Below, in pieces: positions 8,502 to 16,335 of a stretch of 52,086 nucleotides of DNA; position 1 is the first letter of the stretch, and each line of letters starts with the position of its first letter. Under the pieces are notes generated by a model. The model saw only the letters and a program-made list of their open reading frames with translations. It did not search any database and was not told the origin of the DNA. The position numbers and the translations under genes are program-made. This DNA comes from Firmicutes bacterium HGW-Firmicutes-4 (lineage in GTDB: Bacteria > Bacillota > Clostridia > Eubacteriales > Eubacteriaceae): the NCBI GenBank assembly GCA_002841405.1, contig PGZR01000019.1, positions 1 through 52,086 of the forward strand. The letters run 5' to 3'.

Positions 8502-8994
8502 ATGGACTATTTAACGGCAATCACCGCGTTCAAACCCGGATCAGCCCAGGAACAGGCCGATCAGCTGACTTTTTTAAGATTCATTAATAATAATCCGGAT
8601 GTCTTGCTCCGGGAGAATAAAATTGCCCATCTGACCAGCTCAGCCTTGATTTTTAATGCATCACAGGATAAACTGTTAATGAGCGGATCTGCTACAGGTA
8701 GCAATCCGGGAAGCCAAAGAAGAAACCGGATTAAAACAGATAACAGCGGCAGTGGACAAAATTATTTCACTGGACATTTTACCGGTTTTTGGTCATCTCA
8801 AGAATAATCAGCCGGTGTCGGCGCATTTGCATCTATCAGTTGCCTATTTACTTTCAGCTTCGGAGGACGAGCCACTGACGATTAAGCCCGACGAAAACAG
8901 TGGCGTCAAATGGATCGCCGTCAATGAGCTGACAAACTATGTCAGTGAACCCCATATGCAGGTAGTTTATGATAAAATTTTAAATAAGCACTGA
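8502..8994 (+). pseudogene. Nudix hydrolase, broken by a deletion in the Nudix box
   Basis: Two pieces of one Nudix protein in different frames. The first runs from the ATG at 8502 (GTGAGG site upstream) through LLRENKIAHLTSSALIFNASQDKLLM, ending in homologous sequence near 8682. The second resumes near 8687 in another frame with DLLQVAIREAKEETG, the second half of the Nudix box, then SLDILPVFGH and IKPDENSGVKW to the stop at 8994. Compared with the family (about 180 residues), roughly 18-20 codons including the SWTGGHADG part and the first Nudix-box glycine are missing and the frame is shifted. Translation from 8502 runs into unrelated sequence and stops at 8807. No Nudix activity is expected. 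Confidence 0.85.
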
Positions 8995-9050
8995 TCATTA
9001 CTTTTTATTTAGGAATTATTTTGATGAGATTTAAAAATCAAGGAGGGTCT

Positions 9051-9509
9051 ATGTCAATTTCGAAAGCCATTGAATTTTCTGCTAAAGCCCATGAAGGCCA
9101 TTTTCGGAAGGGCTCTCAGGTTCCCTACATTACTCACCCCTTTGAGGTTGCTAAAATTCTGGGTGAAGCGGTAGATCCGGATGAAAAGGAGGCCCTGATC
9201 ATTGCCGGACTGCTCCACGATACGGTGGAAGATACCGATACCAGCCTGGAAACCATTCGCCGAGAATTTGGCCAGGCGGTGACCGAACTGGTGGCCTCCG
9301 ACTCTGAAAATAAGCGGTTACCCTGGGAAACGCGCAAACAGCAGACCATCGATTTTCTCAAAAATGAAGCAACGCGAGACATGCAGATGCTGGCCTGTGC
9401 AGATAAACTGGCCAACCTGAGAAGTGTTAAAGCAGATTATGCCAGAATCGGCGAAGACGTCTGGGATATTTTTGTCAGAGGCAAGGAAAAGCAGGCCTGG
9501 TATTATTAA
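9051..9509 (+). CDS. HD-domain hydrolase of the (p)ppGpp pyrophosphohydrolase type, short C-terminus
   Basis: Resembles the stand-alone HD hydrolases related to the N-terminal domain of RelA/SpoT. Visible motifs: RKGSQVPYITHP with the first metal-binding His, the HDTVEDT metal/catalytic motif, and CADKLANLRS with its conserved Asp. The ATG at 9051 is chosen because AAGGAGGG lies directly upstream; an in-frame start at 9021 has no site. 152 residues: family members usually continue for about 30 residues after the KQ(A/K)WYY segment, but here a TAA follows WYY immediately, so the last helix seems lost. Substrate (ppGpp or another nucleotide) is not certain. It follows the Nudix pseudogene, so the locus may be decaying. 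Confidence 0.8.
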   Translation: MSISKAIEFSAKAHEGHFRKGSQVPYITHPFEVAKILGEAVDPDEKEALIIAGLLHDTVEDTDTSLETIRREFGQAVTELVASDSENKRLPWETRKQQTIDFLKNEATRDMQMLACADKLANLRSVKADYARIGEDVWDIFVRGKEKQAWYY

Positions 9510-9564
9510 CTAAGGGGAGGAAGCCTGTTGCGAATTAAACAACTTGAAAAGGCGAAAGTGGTCA

Positions 9565-9599
9565 ACGCTAATTCCTTTGATAGTGTAAGGAATTAGCGT
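9565..9599. repeat. 13-bp perfect inverted repeat, probable operator
   Basis: ACGCTAATTCCTT (9565-9577) and AAGGAATTAGCGT (9587-9599) separated by 9 bp. No T-run follows, so it is not a terminator; it abuts the -35 box of the promoter at 9602 and suits a dimeric repressor or activator site. Confidence 0.7.
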
Positions 9600-9601
9600 G
9601 C

Positions 9602-9630
9602 TTGACAAAACCGCTATATACAGGTATAAT
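9602..9630 (+). promoter_or_regulatory. Perfect sigma-A promoter
   Basis: TTGACA (9602-9607), exactly 17 bp, TATAAT (9625-9630): full consensus. Transcription should start near 9637, with no convincing coding region before the terminator ending at 9743. Confidence 0.88.
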
Positions 9631-9636
9631 TCAAAA

Positions 9637-9743
9637 CAGTTCATTAATACGAACAATGTTACCCAATTAAACAATTGAAAATAACCGTGATATGAAATCA
9701 CTTAAAGCCATGAATGTTGTGTAAGCACATTCATGGCTTTTTT
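9637..9743 (+). ncRNA. Candidate small RNA of about 107 nt
   Basis: Stretch between a consensus promoter and a strong terminator with no open frame carrying a ribosome site. Two small hairpins can form: GTTC..GAAC near 9639-9654 and GTGAT..ATCAC near 9688-9702, then the terminator. No known RNA family was recognised. It could instead be a leader whose terminator is regulated for the ABC operon at 10018. Confidence 0.5.
9704..9743 (+). terminator. Terminator of the candidate small RNA
   Basis: 14-bp stem AAAGCCATGAATGT (9704-9717) with ACATTCATGGCTTT (9727-9740), then a T-run to 9743. Confidence 0.88.
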
Positions 9744-10017
9744 GCGCAGTGCAAAAAAAACGATCAATTATTCAAAAGGGTAATAAAAATTCTGGTTTTG
9801 TCTAAAACAAAACGACAGCGGGTACCATGTGCGGCAATCCCTCACAGTAATTAAATCATACAAATTTAGTCAGTTCCCAAAAATCACAGATGATGTGCAG
9901 TACCAACAAAAATGCAACCATGAAGGTTTCAATTCCCCTGAGGGATTAACTTTTCGTGGTTTTTTTATATATAAATAAATCACAGTAAGAAACAATTGAA
10001 AGAAAAGAGGAGAAAAG
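9744..10017 (+). other. Non-coding leader region before the ABC importer operon
   Basis: 274 bases without a supported gene. It contains GGTTTTGTCTAAAACAAAAC-type self-complementary sequence near 9792 and a terminator-like hairpin at 9916-9966, 51 nt before the lipoprotein start. The layout (structured stretch, terminator, gene) fits a riboswitch or other attenuator, but no known class was recognised. The gene's own site is AGAGGAG near 10006. Confidence 0.5.
9916..9966 (+). terminator. Terminator-like hairpin in the ABC operon leader
   Basis: AACCATGAA (9916-9924) pairs with TTCGTGGTT (9953-9961, one G-T pair) around a second stem formed by the CCC / GGG segments; seven Ts follow. It lies just upstream of the first transporter gene, where it could act as an attenuator. 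Confidence 0.7.
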
Positions 10018-11616
10018 ATGAAGCGAAAATTATTATGTTTAGGATTGGTCGGTCTGATATTGACATCTGTGCTGGCAGGTTGTTCCGTTAACGGTGCGAC
10101 CCAGGGTAAAACTGAACGTGCCAAGGATGAATTGGTATTAGCCATTGGTGGCGAACCGGATGATGGGTTTGATCCCACCACTGGTTGGGGCCGCTATGGC
10201 TCGCCGCTGTTTCAGAGTACCTTGCTGACCCGGGACAATGATCTCAAGATCATTAAAGATCTGGCCACCGATTATACCATCAGCGCAGATGGCTTAACCT
10301 GGACCTATCAGATTCGTCAGGATGTGAAGTTCTCGGATGGTACCCCTTTAACTGCTGCCGATGTGGCATTCACCTATGAAACCGCTGCTAAGAGTGGGTC
10401 GGTAGTCGATCTGGCAGTAATGGCCAGCGCGAAAGCGATTGATGATTATACGGTCGAATTCAAGCTCAATAAGCCCCAATCAACCTTTCTCTATACAACA
10501 GCCGCCCTGGGAATCGTCCCGAAAACCACTTACAGCAGTGACTATGCTCAGAATCCGGTCGGCTCCGGACCCTTTAAATTTGTTCAATGGGACAAGGGCC
10601 AACAGCTGATTGTCGAAGCCAATTCCTATTATTACGGGACCAAGCCCGAATTCAACAAAGTGACATTTTTGTATCTCAGTGGCGAAGCCACCTATGCAGC
10701 GGCCAAGGCCGGTGAAGTCGATATTGCATCAATTGTGCCATCGTTGACCAGTCAGGAAGTGACCGGAATGACCATCAAATCCGTGGATAGTGTTGACAAT
10801 CGGGGGATCTCGCTACCCTATCTGAAATCAGGGAGCACCACGGCCGAAGGCTACCCGCTTGGTAACGATGTAACATCAGATCTGGCCATTCGAAAAGCGA
10901 TTAATTATGCCATTGACCGACAGAAGCTGGTGGACGGCGTGTTGCTTGGCTATGGCTCGGAAGCGTACTCAGTCAGTGATGGGCTGCCCTGGGGGAATGC
11001 GGCGACAGCGATTACCGATGGCGACGTTGCCGGTGCCAAAAAGATGCTGGCCGATGGCGGCTGGGTTGACAGTGATGGCGATGGTGTTGTCGAAAAAGAT
11101 GGTGTTAAAGCCGAATTTACCCTCAACTACCCATCATCTGATAAGGTCAGACAATCCCTGGCGATTTCGGTGATCGATATGATTTCACCAATTGGTATCA
11201 AAGTAAATGTTGAGGGAAAAAGCTGGGATGAAATTTATAAACTGATGTTTTCCAATGCGGTCTTATTTGGATGGGGAAGCCATGATCCGATCGAAATGTA
11301 TAATATCTACTATAGTGGTAACGCCGGTATTGAGACCAATGATCCGACCTTTTACAAAAATGAAAAGGTGGATGCCTACATGAATCAGGCCCTGGCAACG
11401 ACTGACGAGGCCGCCGCCAATGAACTGTGGCAAAAAGCTCAGTGGGACGGACAAACCGGATTCAGCACGCTTGGGGATGCACCCTGGGCATGGTTGGTTA
11501 ACATTGATCATATATATCTGGTTGATGATCGTTTGGAAATTGGCCAGAGTCGTACTGAACCCCATGGTCATGGCTGGCCGATTACCGCTAACATCACTGA
11601 ATGGCACCGGAAATAA
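10018..11616 (+). CDS. Substrate-binding lipoprotein of a peptide/nickel-type ABC importer
   Basis: 532 residues of the SBP_bac_5 family (OppA/DppA/NikA). A lipoprotein signal is clear: KRKLL, a hydrophobic stretch and the lipobox VLAGC with Cys22 as lipid anchor, so it sits on the outer face of the membrane. Family features: EPDDGFDP near the mature N-terminus, the LTWTYQIRQDVKFSDGTPLTAADV segment typical of the family, and AIRKAINYAIDRQKL. ATG with AGAGGAG upstream. It heads a five-gene operon with two permeases and two ATPases, the NikABCDE/DppABCDF arrangement. Nickel, metal-chelate or peptide are all possible; motifs alone do not decide. Confidence 0.88.
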   Translation: MKRKLLCLGLVGLILTSVLAGCSVNGATQGKTERAKDELVLAIGGEPDDGFDPTTGWGRYGSPLFQSTLLTRDNDLKIIKDLATDYTISADGLTWTYQIRQDVKFSDGTPLTAADVAFTYETAAKSGSVVDLAVMASAKAIDDYTVEFKLNKPQSTFLYTTAALGIVPKTTYSSDYAQNPVGSGPFKFVQWDKGQQLIVEANSYYYGTKPEFNKVTFLYLSGEATYAAAKAGEVDIASIVPSLTSQEVTGMTIKSVDSVDNRGISLPYLKSGSTTAEGYPLGNDVTSDLAIRKAINYAIDRQKLVDGVLLGYGSEAYSVSDGLPWGNAATAITDGDVAGAKKMLADGGWVDSDGDGVVEKDGVKAEFTLNYPSSDKVRQSLAISVIDMISPIGIKVNVEGKSWDEIYKLMFSNAVLFGWGSHDPIEMYNIYYSGNAGIETNDPTFYKNEKVDAYMNQALATTDEAAANELWQKAQWDGQTGFSTLGDAPWAWLVNIDHIYLVDDRLEIGQSRTEPHGHGWPITANITEWHRK

Positions 11617-11618
11617 CG

Positions 11619-12605
11619 ATGAACTCAGCAAAATATGTATTAGGCAAAGCGCTGCGAATGATTTCGTTGCTCGTTGCCCTATGTTTAGTCTCTTTTATTC
11701 TGGTGAAAAATTCGCCCATCGATCCGGTTCAAGCCTATATTGGGGCGGATATGATGCGGGTTTCGGAGGAACAGAGAGAATTAATTGCCGAAAACTGGGG
11801 GCTTGATAAGCCTCCCGTTGAGCAATTCTTCAGCTGGGCCGGTGCCATCGTCCAGGGTGATTTTGGCACCTCGATGATTTACCGGGAGCCGGTAATAGAA
11901 GTGATCGGTCAGCGCTTTGCTGCCTCTCTGGCACTGATGGGTGTAGCCTGGGTTTTGTCCGGCATATTTGGTTTTTTGATGGGCATCATTGCCGGGATGA
12001 ACCGCGGGAAACTGATTGATCGGGCCATCAAGTGGTATTGTCTGACCCTGGCCGCGACGCCGACTTTCTGGCTGGGTTTGATTCTGCTGATGATTTTTGC
12101 CGTCTGGTTAGGCTGGTTTCCGATTGGAATGGGCGTGCCAGTGGGGGTGCTATCTGAAAATGTATCAATCTCTGAAAAGCTTTATCATCTGATTTTACCG
12201 GCTTTAACCCTCAGTATTGTGGGGGTTGCCAATATTGCTCTGCATACCCGCCAAAAATTATTGGACGTCCTGGAAAGTGACTATGTCCTGTTCGCCAGAG
12301 CCAATGGGGAATCTGGTTTGGGTTTGGTGTGGAAGCATGGTTTAAGAAATATTGCCTTGCCGGCTGTGACCCTACAATTTGCATCCTTTAGTGAATTGTT
12401 TGGCGGATCGGTGTTGGCCGAACAGGTTTTTTCCTATCCGGGCTTGGGTCAGGCCACTGTACAAGCTGGACTGAGGGGAGATGTACCGCTATTGCTGGGG
12501 ATTGTTTTAATTAGTGCTATTTTTGTTTTCAGTGGGAATCTGATTGGGGATATCATCTGCAGTGTCGTGGATCCCCGGATTAAGGAAGGCAGGTCTTCGG
12601 TATGA
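11619..12605 (+). CDS. ABC importer permease, DppB/NikB type
   Basis: Integral membrane subunit of the importer, about 328 residues with six predicted hydrophobic segments. Typical family features are the N-terminal membrane helix followed by the periplasmic SPIDPVQAYIG stretch, GLDKPPVEQFFSW, GDFGTS, and the coupling-helix region with ANGESGLGLVWKHGLRNIALP. Start taken at the ATG at 11619, two bases after the upstream stop, suggesting re-initiation; an in-frame ATG at 11601 would overlap the lipoprotein gene by 16 bases. Neither has a strong site. Overlaps the next gene by 4 bases (ATGA). Confidence 0.88.
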   Translation: MNSAKYVLGKALRMISLLVALCLVSFILVKNSPIDPVQAYIGADMMRVSEEQRELIAENWGLDKPPVEQFFSWAGAIVQGDFGTSMIYREPVIEVIGQRFAASLALMGVAWVLSGIFGFLMGIIAGMNRGKLIDRAIKWYCLTLAATPTFWLGLILLMIFAVWLGWFPIGMGVPVGVLSENVSISEKLYHLILPALTLSIVGVANIALHTRQKLLDVLESDYVLFARANGESGLGLVWKHGLRNIALPAVTLQFASFSELFGGSVLAEQVFSYPGLGQATVQAGLRGDVPLLLGIVLISAIFVFSGNLIGDIICSVVDPRIKEGRSSV

Positions 12606-13489
12606 ATTTGGTGCCAGAAACAGAAAATCATGTAATAGACAATGCCATCCTAAGCGGTGGTCTCCGTTTAAATTTTAACCGGCGTCAAAAGACCCTGATC
12701 ATCACCGGTATCTGTTCGGCCTTGCTGATTGGAATTATTGTAGCAGCGCAATTAATGAGCAATACTGGGATTGCCACCAATTTTAGCCAACAAAATCTGG
12801 CGCCATCCTGGTCCCATCCGTTTGGAACAGACTGGTTAGGTCGGGATATGTTTACCCGGACCATTAAGGGTCTGGCCATCAGTATCCAAATTGGGCTGCT
12901 GGCATCCAGCGTCAGCGTTGTAATAGCCCTGGTATTGGGAATGTGCGCCGCAACCATGGGTGAAAAAGTCGATGCCGTCATTTCCTGGCTGGTGGATTTA
13001 TTTATGGGAGTTCCCCATCTGGTGGCTCTTGTTTTGATTGCGGTAGTGCTTGGCGGTGGCGCCAAAGGTGTGATCATCGGGGTGGCATTAACCCATTGGC
13101 CCAGCCTCACCCGGGTGATCCGGGCCGAGGTGATGCAGGTGCGAAGCTCCCAATACGTGCTGGTTTCACGGCATCTGGGCAGAAGCCGCTGGTGGATTGC
13201 CAGCAGACATATTCTGCCTCATTTGCTGCCCCAGTTTTTTGTGGGTCTGATTCTGATTTTCCCCCATGCCATTTTGCACGAGGCTTCAATTACCTTTTTA
13301 GGCTTTGGATTATCGCCACACCTGCCAGCCATTGGCGTGATCTTGTCTGAATCGATGGGATATCTGGCAGCGGGGATGTGGTGGCTGGCGTTTTTTCCCG
13401 GTTTATCACTGTTAATTATCGTCAGAGCCTTCGATGTGATCGGCGATAATCTGCGGATGCTGCTAGACCCCCATCGTGCCCATGAATAA
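12602..13489 (+). CDS. ABC importer permease, DppC/NikC type
   Basis: Second membrane subunit, 295 residues. Family signatures: SWSHPFGTDWLGRDMFTRTIKG before the first permease helices, the MGVPHLVALVLIAVVLGGG stretch, the coupling EAA-like region VRSSQYVLVSRHLGRSRWWIASRHILPHL, and HEASITFLGFGL near the C-terminus. Its ATG overlaps the stop of the partner permease, a tight arrangement that should keep the two permeases stoichiometric. It ends 12 bases before the first ATPase gene, which has a GGAGAG site. Confidence 0.9.
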   Translation: MNLVPETENHVIDNAILSGGLRLNFNRRQKTLIITGICSALLIGIIVAAQLMSNTGIATNFSQQNLAPSWSHPFGTDWLGRDMFTRTIKGLAISIQIGLLASSVSVVIALVLGMCAATMGEKVDAVISWLVDLFMGVPHLVALVLIAVVLGGGAKGVIIGVALTHWPSLTRVIRAEVMQVRSSQYVLVSRHLGRSRWWIASRHILPHLLPQFFVGLILIFPHAILHEASITFLGFGLSPHLPAIGVILSESMGYLAAGMWWLAFFPGLSLLIIVRAFDVIGDNLRMLLDPHRAHE

Positions 13490-13501
13490 GGAGAGAAAAA
13501 A

Positions 13502-14506
13502 ATGAACATCAAAAATAACATCTCAAATCTGCAGCATAGCAATTTGAGCGATCGATCACAGCATCTATCCGGTGCTAGTAGGAATGACCTATTGGTGGTG
13601 GAAAATTTATCAGTTTCGTTTATTCAGTATCAGAGCGGCATGAAGCAGCGGAATCTGGAAGTTATCTGCGATTTAAATGTTAGTGTCAGGCGCGGTGAAA
13701 TTGTCGCCATTGTCGGTTCCAGTGGATCAGGAAAAAGCTTGCTGGCCCATGCCATTCTGGGGATCCTGCCATCCAATGCCAAGGTTTCCGGGACGATGAT
13801 CTACAATGGCCAAGCGCTGACCAGCGAACGCCAAAAGACGATCCGTGGCAGTGAAATTAGTCTGATACCGCAGTCTGTCAATTATCTGGACCCGCTAATG
13901 AAGGTTGGTGAACAGGTTCAAAAAACCATCAAAACGAATGATGCCAAAGTACGGCAACAGCAAATATTTGAGCGTTATCAGCTGTCAAAAGCGGCTGGGA
14001 TTTTATATCCTTTTCAGCTATCCGGGGGGATGGCCCGGCGGGTTTTGGTGGCAACCGCGGTCAGTGGCGGTGCTAAACTGATCATTGCTGATGAACCCAC
14101 GCCGGGACTGCACCCGGAAGTGGTGGCAGAAACCTTATCCCACCTCAAAGAACTGGCCGATCAGGGTTGTGGCGTGCTGATGATTACCCATGACATTGAG
14201 GCCGCCATGAGGATTGCCGATCGGATCGCGGTGTTCTACGCCGGTACAACCGTTGAGGTGGCACCGATTGAAGATTTTACAAACAAAGGTGAAGCGTTGC
14301 GGCATCCCTATACCAAGGCTTTGTGGAAAGCTTTGCCGGAGAATGATTTCACACCGATTCCCGGGTTTCAGCCGACCCCGGCGGATCTGCCCAGTGGATG
14401 CTTATTTGAACCCCGCTGTCAATTAAGAACCGCCGCATGTGGCGCCGGCAAACCGGAAATGACAGAGCTCCGAGGTGGACAAGTGAGGTGTATCCATGCA
14501 ACTTGA
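13502..14506 (+). CDS. ABC importer ATPase, DppD/OppD/NikD type
   Basis: Cytosolic ATPase, 334 residues. Walker A GSSGSGKS, Q-loop SLIPQS, signature LSGGMARR, Walker B LIIADEPT, D-loop-like PGLHPE, H-loop ITHD. The C-terminal oligopeptide-transporter extension is present with conserved cysteines (GCLFEPRCQLRTAAC and VRCIHAT), which in the family can hold an iron-sulfur cluster. About 30 extra N-terminal residues rich in Asn/Ser precede the ATPase core and are not typical. Overlaps the second ATPase gene by 11 bases. Confidence 0.9.
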   Translation: MNIKNNISNLQHSNLSDRSQHLSGASRNDLLVVENLSVSFIQYQSGMKQRNLEVICDLNVSVRRGEIVAIVGSSGSGKSLLAHAILGILPSNAKVSGTMIYNGQALTSERQKTIRGSEISLIPQSVNYLDPLMKVGEQVQKTIKTNDAKVRQQQIFERYQLSKAAGILYPFQLSGGMARRVLVATAVSGGAKLIIADEPTPGLHPEVVAETLSHLKELADQGCGVLMITHDIEAAMRIADRIAVFYAGTTVEVAPIEDFTNKGEALRHPYTKALWKALPENDFTPIPGFQPTPADLPSGCLFEPRCQLRTAACGAGKPEMTELRGGQVRCIHAT

Positions 14507-15170
14507 AGCAAAGAATCTGGGCTTTGGTTATCATAAAAACAACTGGATTTTCAAACAGATCAGTTTAACCATTGAAGCTGGGGAAGTAGTTGGTTTAACG
14601 GGCAACAGCGGCTGTGGCAAGACAACCCTTGCCAAGGTTCTGGCCGGGTATGAAGTGCCCTGGGAAGGACGGGTCAAGCTGAATGGGAAAGCGGGATCGG
14701 TCTCAGGCTATAATCCGGTCCAGCTGATCTTTCAGCATCCCGAAAAATCAGTAAATCCAAGATGGCGCATTCGCGATTCAGTAAATGAAGGCTGGCAGGT
14801 TGATCAGGAATTACTTTATCGGCTGGGGATTGAAGAAAGCTGGATGGACCGCTGGCCCAATGAATTATCCGGCGGTGAGCTGCAGCGGTTTTGCGTTGCC
14901 AGAGCCTTGTCACCAGATACCAAGTTTATTATCGCTGATGAAATGACGACGATGCTCGACGCCATCACTCAGGCCCAAATTTGGGAAGTGGTTCTGGCAC
15001 TGGCCAAGGAACGGAACATGGGAATCCTCCTTGTCAGCCATGAAGAAAAGCTGATCCAACGCATTTGTGAGCGGGTGATTAATCTGGAAGCCGTACAAAA
15101 GAATTGTGAAAGTGAGATTAAGGATTTTAATACTCAGCAAGGTGGCGTCTTTGTTACCCAGTTGGAATAA
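14496..15170 (+). CDS. ABC importer ATPase, DppF/NikE type, compact
   Basis: 224 residues, short for the family because the C-terminal oligopeptide extension is absent. Walker A GNSGCGKTT, Q-loop LIFQHP, signature LSGGELQR, Walker B FIIADEM followed by TTMLDAITQ where most family members have DEPTSALD, H-loop SHEE. The Pro-to-Met change in the Walker B region leaves the catalytic Glu in place, so activity is expected. Last gene of the importer operon; a strong terminator follows at 15196. Confidence 0.88.
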   Translation: MQLEAKNLGFGYHKNNWIFKQISLTIEAGEVVGLTGNSGCGKTTLAKVLAGYEVPWEGRVKLNGKAGSVSGYNPVQLIFQHPEKSVNPRWRIRDSVNEGWQVDQELLYRLGIEESWMDRWPNELSGGELQRFCVARALSPDTKFIIADEMTTMLDAITQAQIWEVVLALAKERNMGILLVSHEEKLIQRICERVINLEAVQKNCESEIKDFNTQQGGVFVTQLE

Positions 15171-15195
15171 TCTTATCTACAGCGAAAGAAAAATT

Positions 15196-15245
15196 AAAAA
15201 AAGACAAAAGCAGTCTGAAAAATCAGAGTGCTTTTGTCTTTTTGG
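15196..15245 (+). terminator. Terminator after the ABC importer operon
   Basis: Long stem AAAAGACAAAAGCA with TGCTTTTGTCTTTT around a GTCTG/CAGAG inner part, ending in Ts. The A-rich left arm makes it likely bidirectional. Confidence 0.88.
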
Positions 15246-15291
15246 GCTTAGAGCACCTGCAATCGACAACAGGAATTTAAACATGATCTAT

Positions 15292-15319
15292 TTAACAGAG
15301 TGTTAACAATCTCTTTACC
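15292..15319 (+). promoter_or_regulatory. Pho box (three 11-bp-spaced repeats) of the pst operon
   Basis: TTAACA (15292-15297), TTAACA (15303-15308) and TTTACC (15314-15319), each 11 bp apart. This matches the PhoP/PhoB-type direct repeats known from Gram-positive pho genes and precedes a -10-like TAAGAT at 15351-15356. Activation under phosphate limitation is the expected outcome. Confidence 0.78.
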
Positions 15320-15401
15320 TGCTCAAAACCTTTTATTGTTTTTTATTTGGTAAGATAGCCATGCAAACAACGATAATTAAGGAAATATGAAGGAGAAAAA
15401 A

Positions 15402-16241
15402 ATGTCAAAAAGTTTAAAAAAAGTTTTAGTATCACTGTTAATCGGTGCAACCGTACTGACCCTGGCAGGGTGCGGCTCTTCAGGATCAACAACTTCAACT
15501 ACTAAAGACGCGATTTCAGGCGAAATCAACGGCGGCGGTTCCACATCGGTACAGAAAATTATCGATGCCGCTGGTTCAGAATTTACTGCCTTAAACCCGG
15601 AAGCTAAGTTCACCTACAGCGGAACCGGTTCATCTGATGGGATTAAAGGCGCAACCGCCGGTACTTATTCCTTTGGCTGTGCATCCCGGGAATTAAAAAC
15701 TGAAGAAAAGGGTAACTTAACCGAGCTAATCTTCGCCTATGATGGCATCGCGATGGTCTTAAATCCAGCCAATACCGTAACAAATCTGACAAAAGACCAG
15801 GTAGCGAAAATCTACATGGGCGAAATTACCAACTGGAGCGAAGTTGGCGGCGCAGATGCACCGATTGTTGTCGTTTCTCGGGAAGATGGATCGGGAACCC
15901 GAAGTGCGGTTGAAGAATTAGTTGGCTTTGAAGAAAAACTGAAAGCCGATGCCACCATCAAAGAAGGAAACGGAAATGTTCAGACCACGGTAGCCGGAAA
16001 TACCAACGCCATTGGTTATGTTTCTTTAACTTTTGTTGACAAAACCGTTAAAGCGATCGATGTTGACAGTGTTAAAGCGACTGTGGACAATGTAAAAAAC
16101 AAAACTTACCCAATCTCAAGACCTTTCCTGGCAATGTATGATGAATCAAAAGTTGATGATACAACCCTGGCATTCCTTGACTTCCTGATGAGCGCCGAGG
16201 GACAGGCCATTGTTGAAGAACACGGTGGTATCGCAGTTTAA
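15402..16241 (+). CDS. pstS: Phosphate-binding lipoprotein PstS
   Basis: 279 residues; binds inorganic phosphate outside the membrane and delivers it to PstCA. Lipobox LAGC with Cys24; the mature part has the PBP_like_2 features GGGSTSVQKI, TYSGTGSSDGIKGA, SREDGSGTRSA and YPISRPF. Start taken at ATG 15402 because AAGGAG lies at 15390-15395; an in-frame ATG at 15387 overlaps that site. First gene of pstSCAB-phoU behind a Pho box. A hairpin after the gene may set higher PstS than PstCAB levels. Confidence 0.95.
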   Translation: MSKSLKKVLVSLLIGATVLTLAGCGSSGSTTSTTKDAISGEINGGGSTSVQKIIDAAGSEFTALNPEAKFTYSGTGSSDGIKGATAGTYSFGCASRELKTEEKGNLTELIFAYDGIAMVLNPANTVTNLTKDQVAKIYMGEITNWSEVGGADAPIVVVSREDGSGTRSAVEELVGFEEKLKADATIKEGNGNVQTTVAGNTNAIGYVSLTFVDKTVKAIDVDSVKATVDNVKNKTYPISRPFLAMYDESKVDDTTLAFLDFLMSAEGQAIVEEHGGIAV

Positions 16242-16255
16242 TTACAAAAAACTGG

Positions 16256-16273
16256 GACTCCTGAAAAGGAGTC
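16256..16273 (+). terminator. Intercistronic hairpin between pstS and pstC
   Basis: GACTCCT (16256-16262) pairs with AGGAGTC (16267-16273), followed by a weak T-rich stretch. Probably a partial terminator or 3'-end stabiliser of the pstS message. Confidence 0.6.
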
Positions 16274-16335
16274 TCTCTTCATTAAAATAATCCCATGATA
16301 GGTGACCAGCATGGGTATGAAAAGGAGCGTTTATT

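Noticed and set aside
8496..8807. Nudix frame as a real short protein of 103 residues
   Set aside because: The last ~40 residues have no Nudix character and the true continuation lies in another frame.
9744..9915. Possible cobalamin riboswitch (AAAGGGTAA and a GCGG..CAATCC stretch)
   Set aside because: The conserved B12 box and the other core segments do not line up; left as an unassigned leader.
14941..14975. Altered Walker B region (DEMTTMLD) as a sign of an inactive ATPase
   Set aside because: The catalytic Glu, signature and H-loop are all present; the change probably reflects a subfamily variant.
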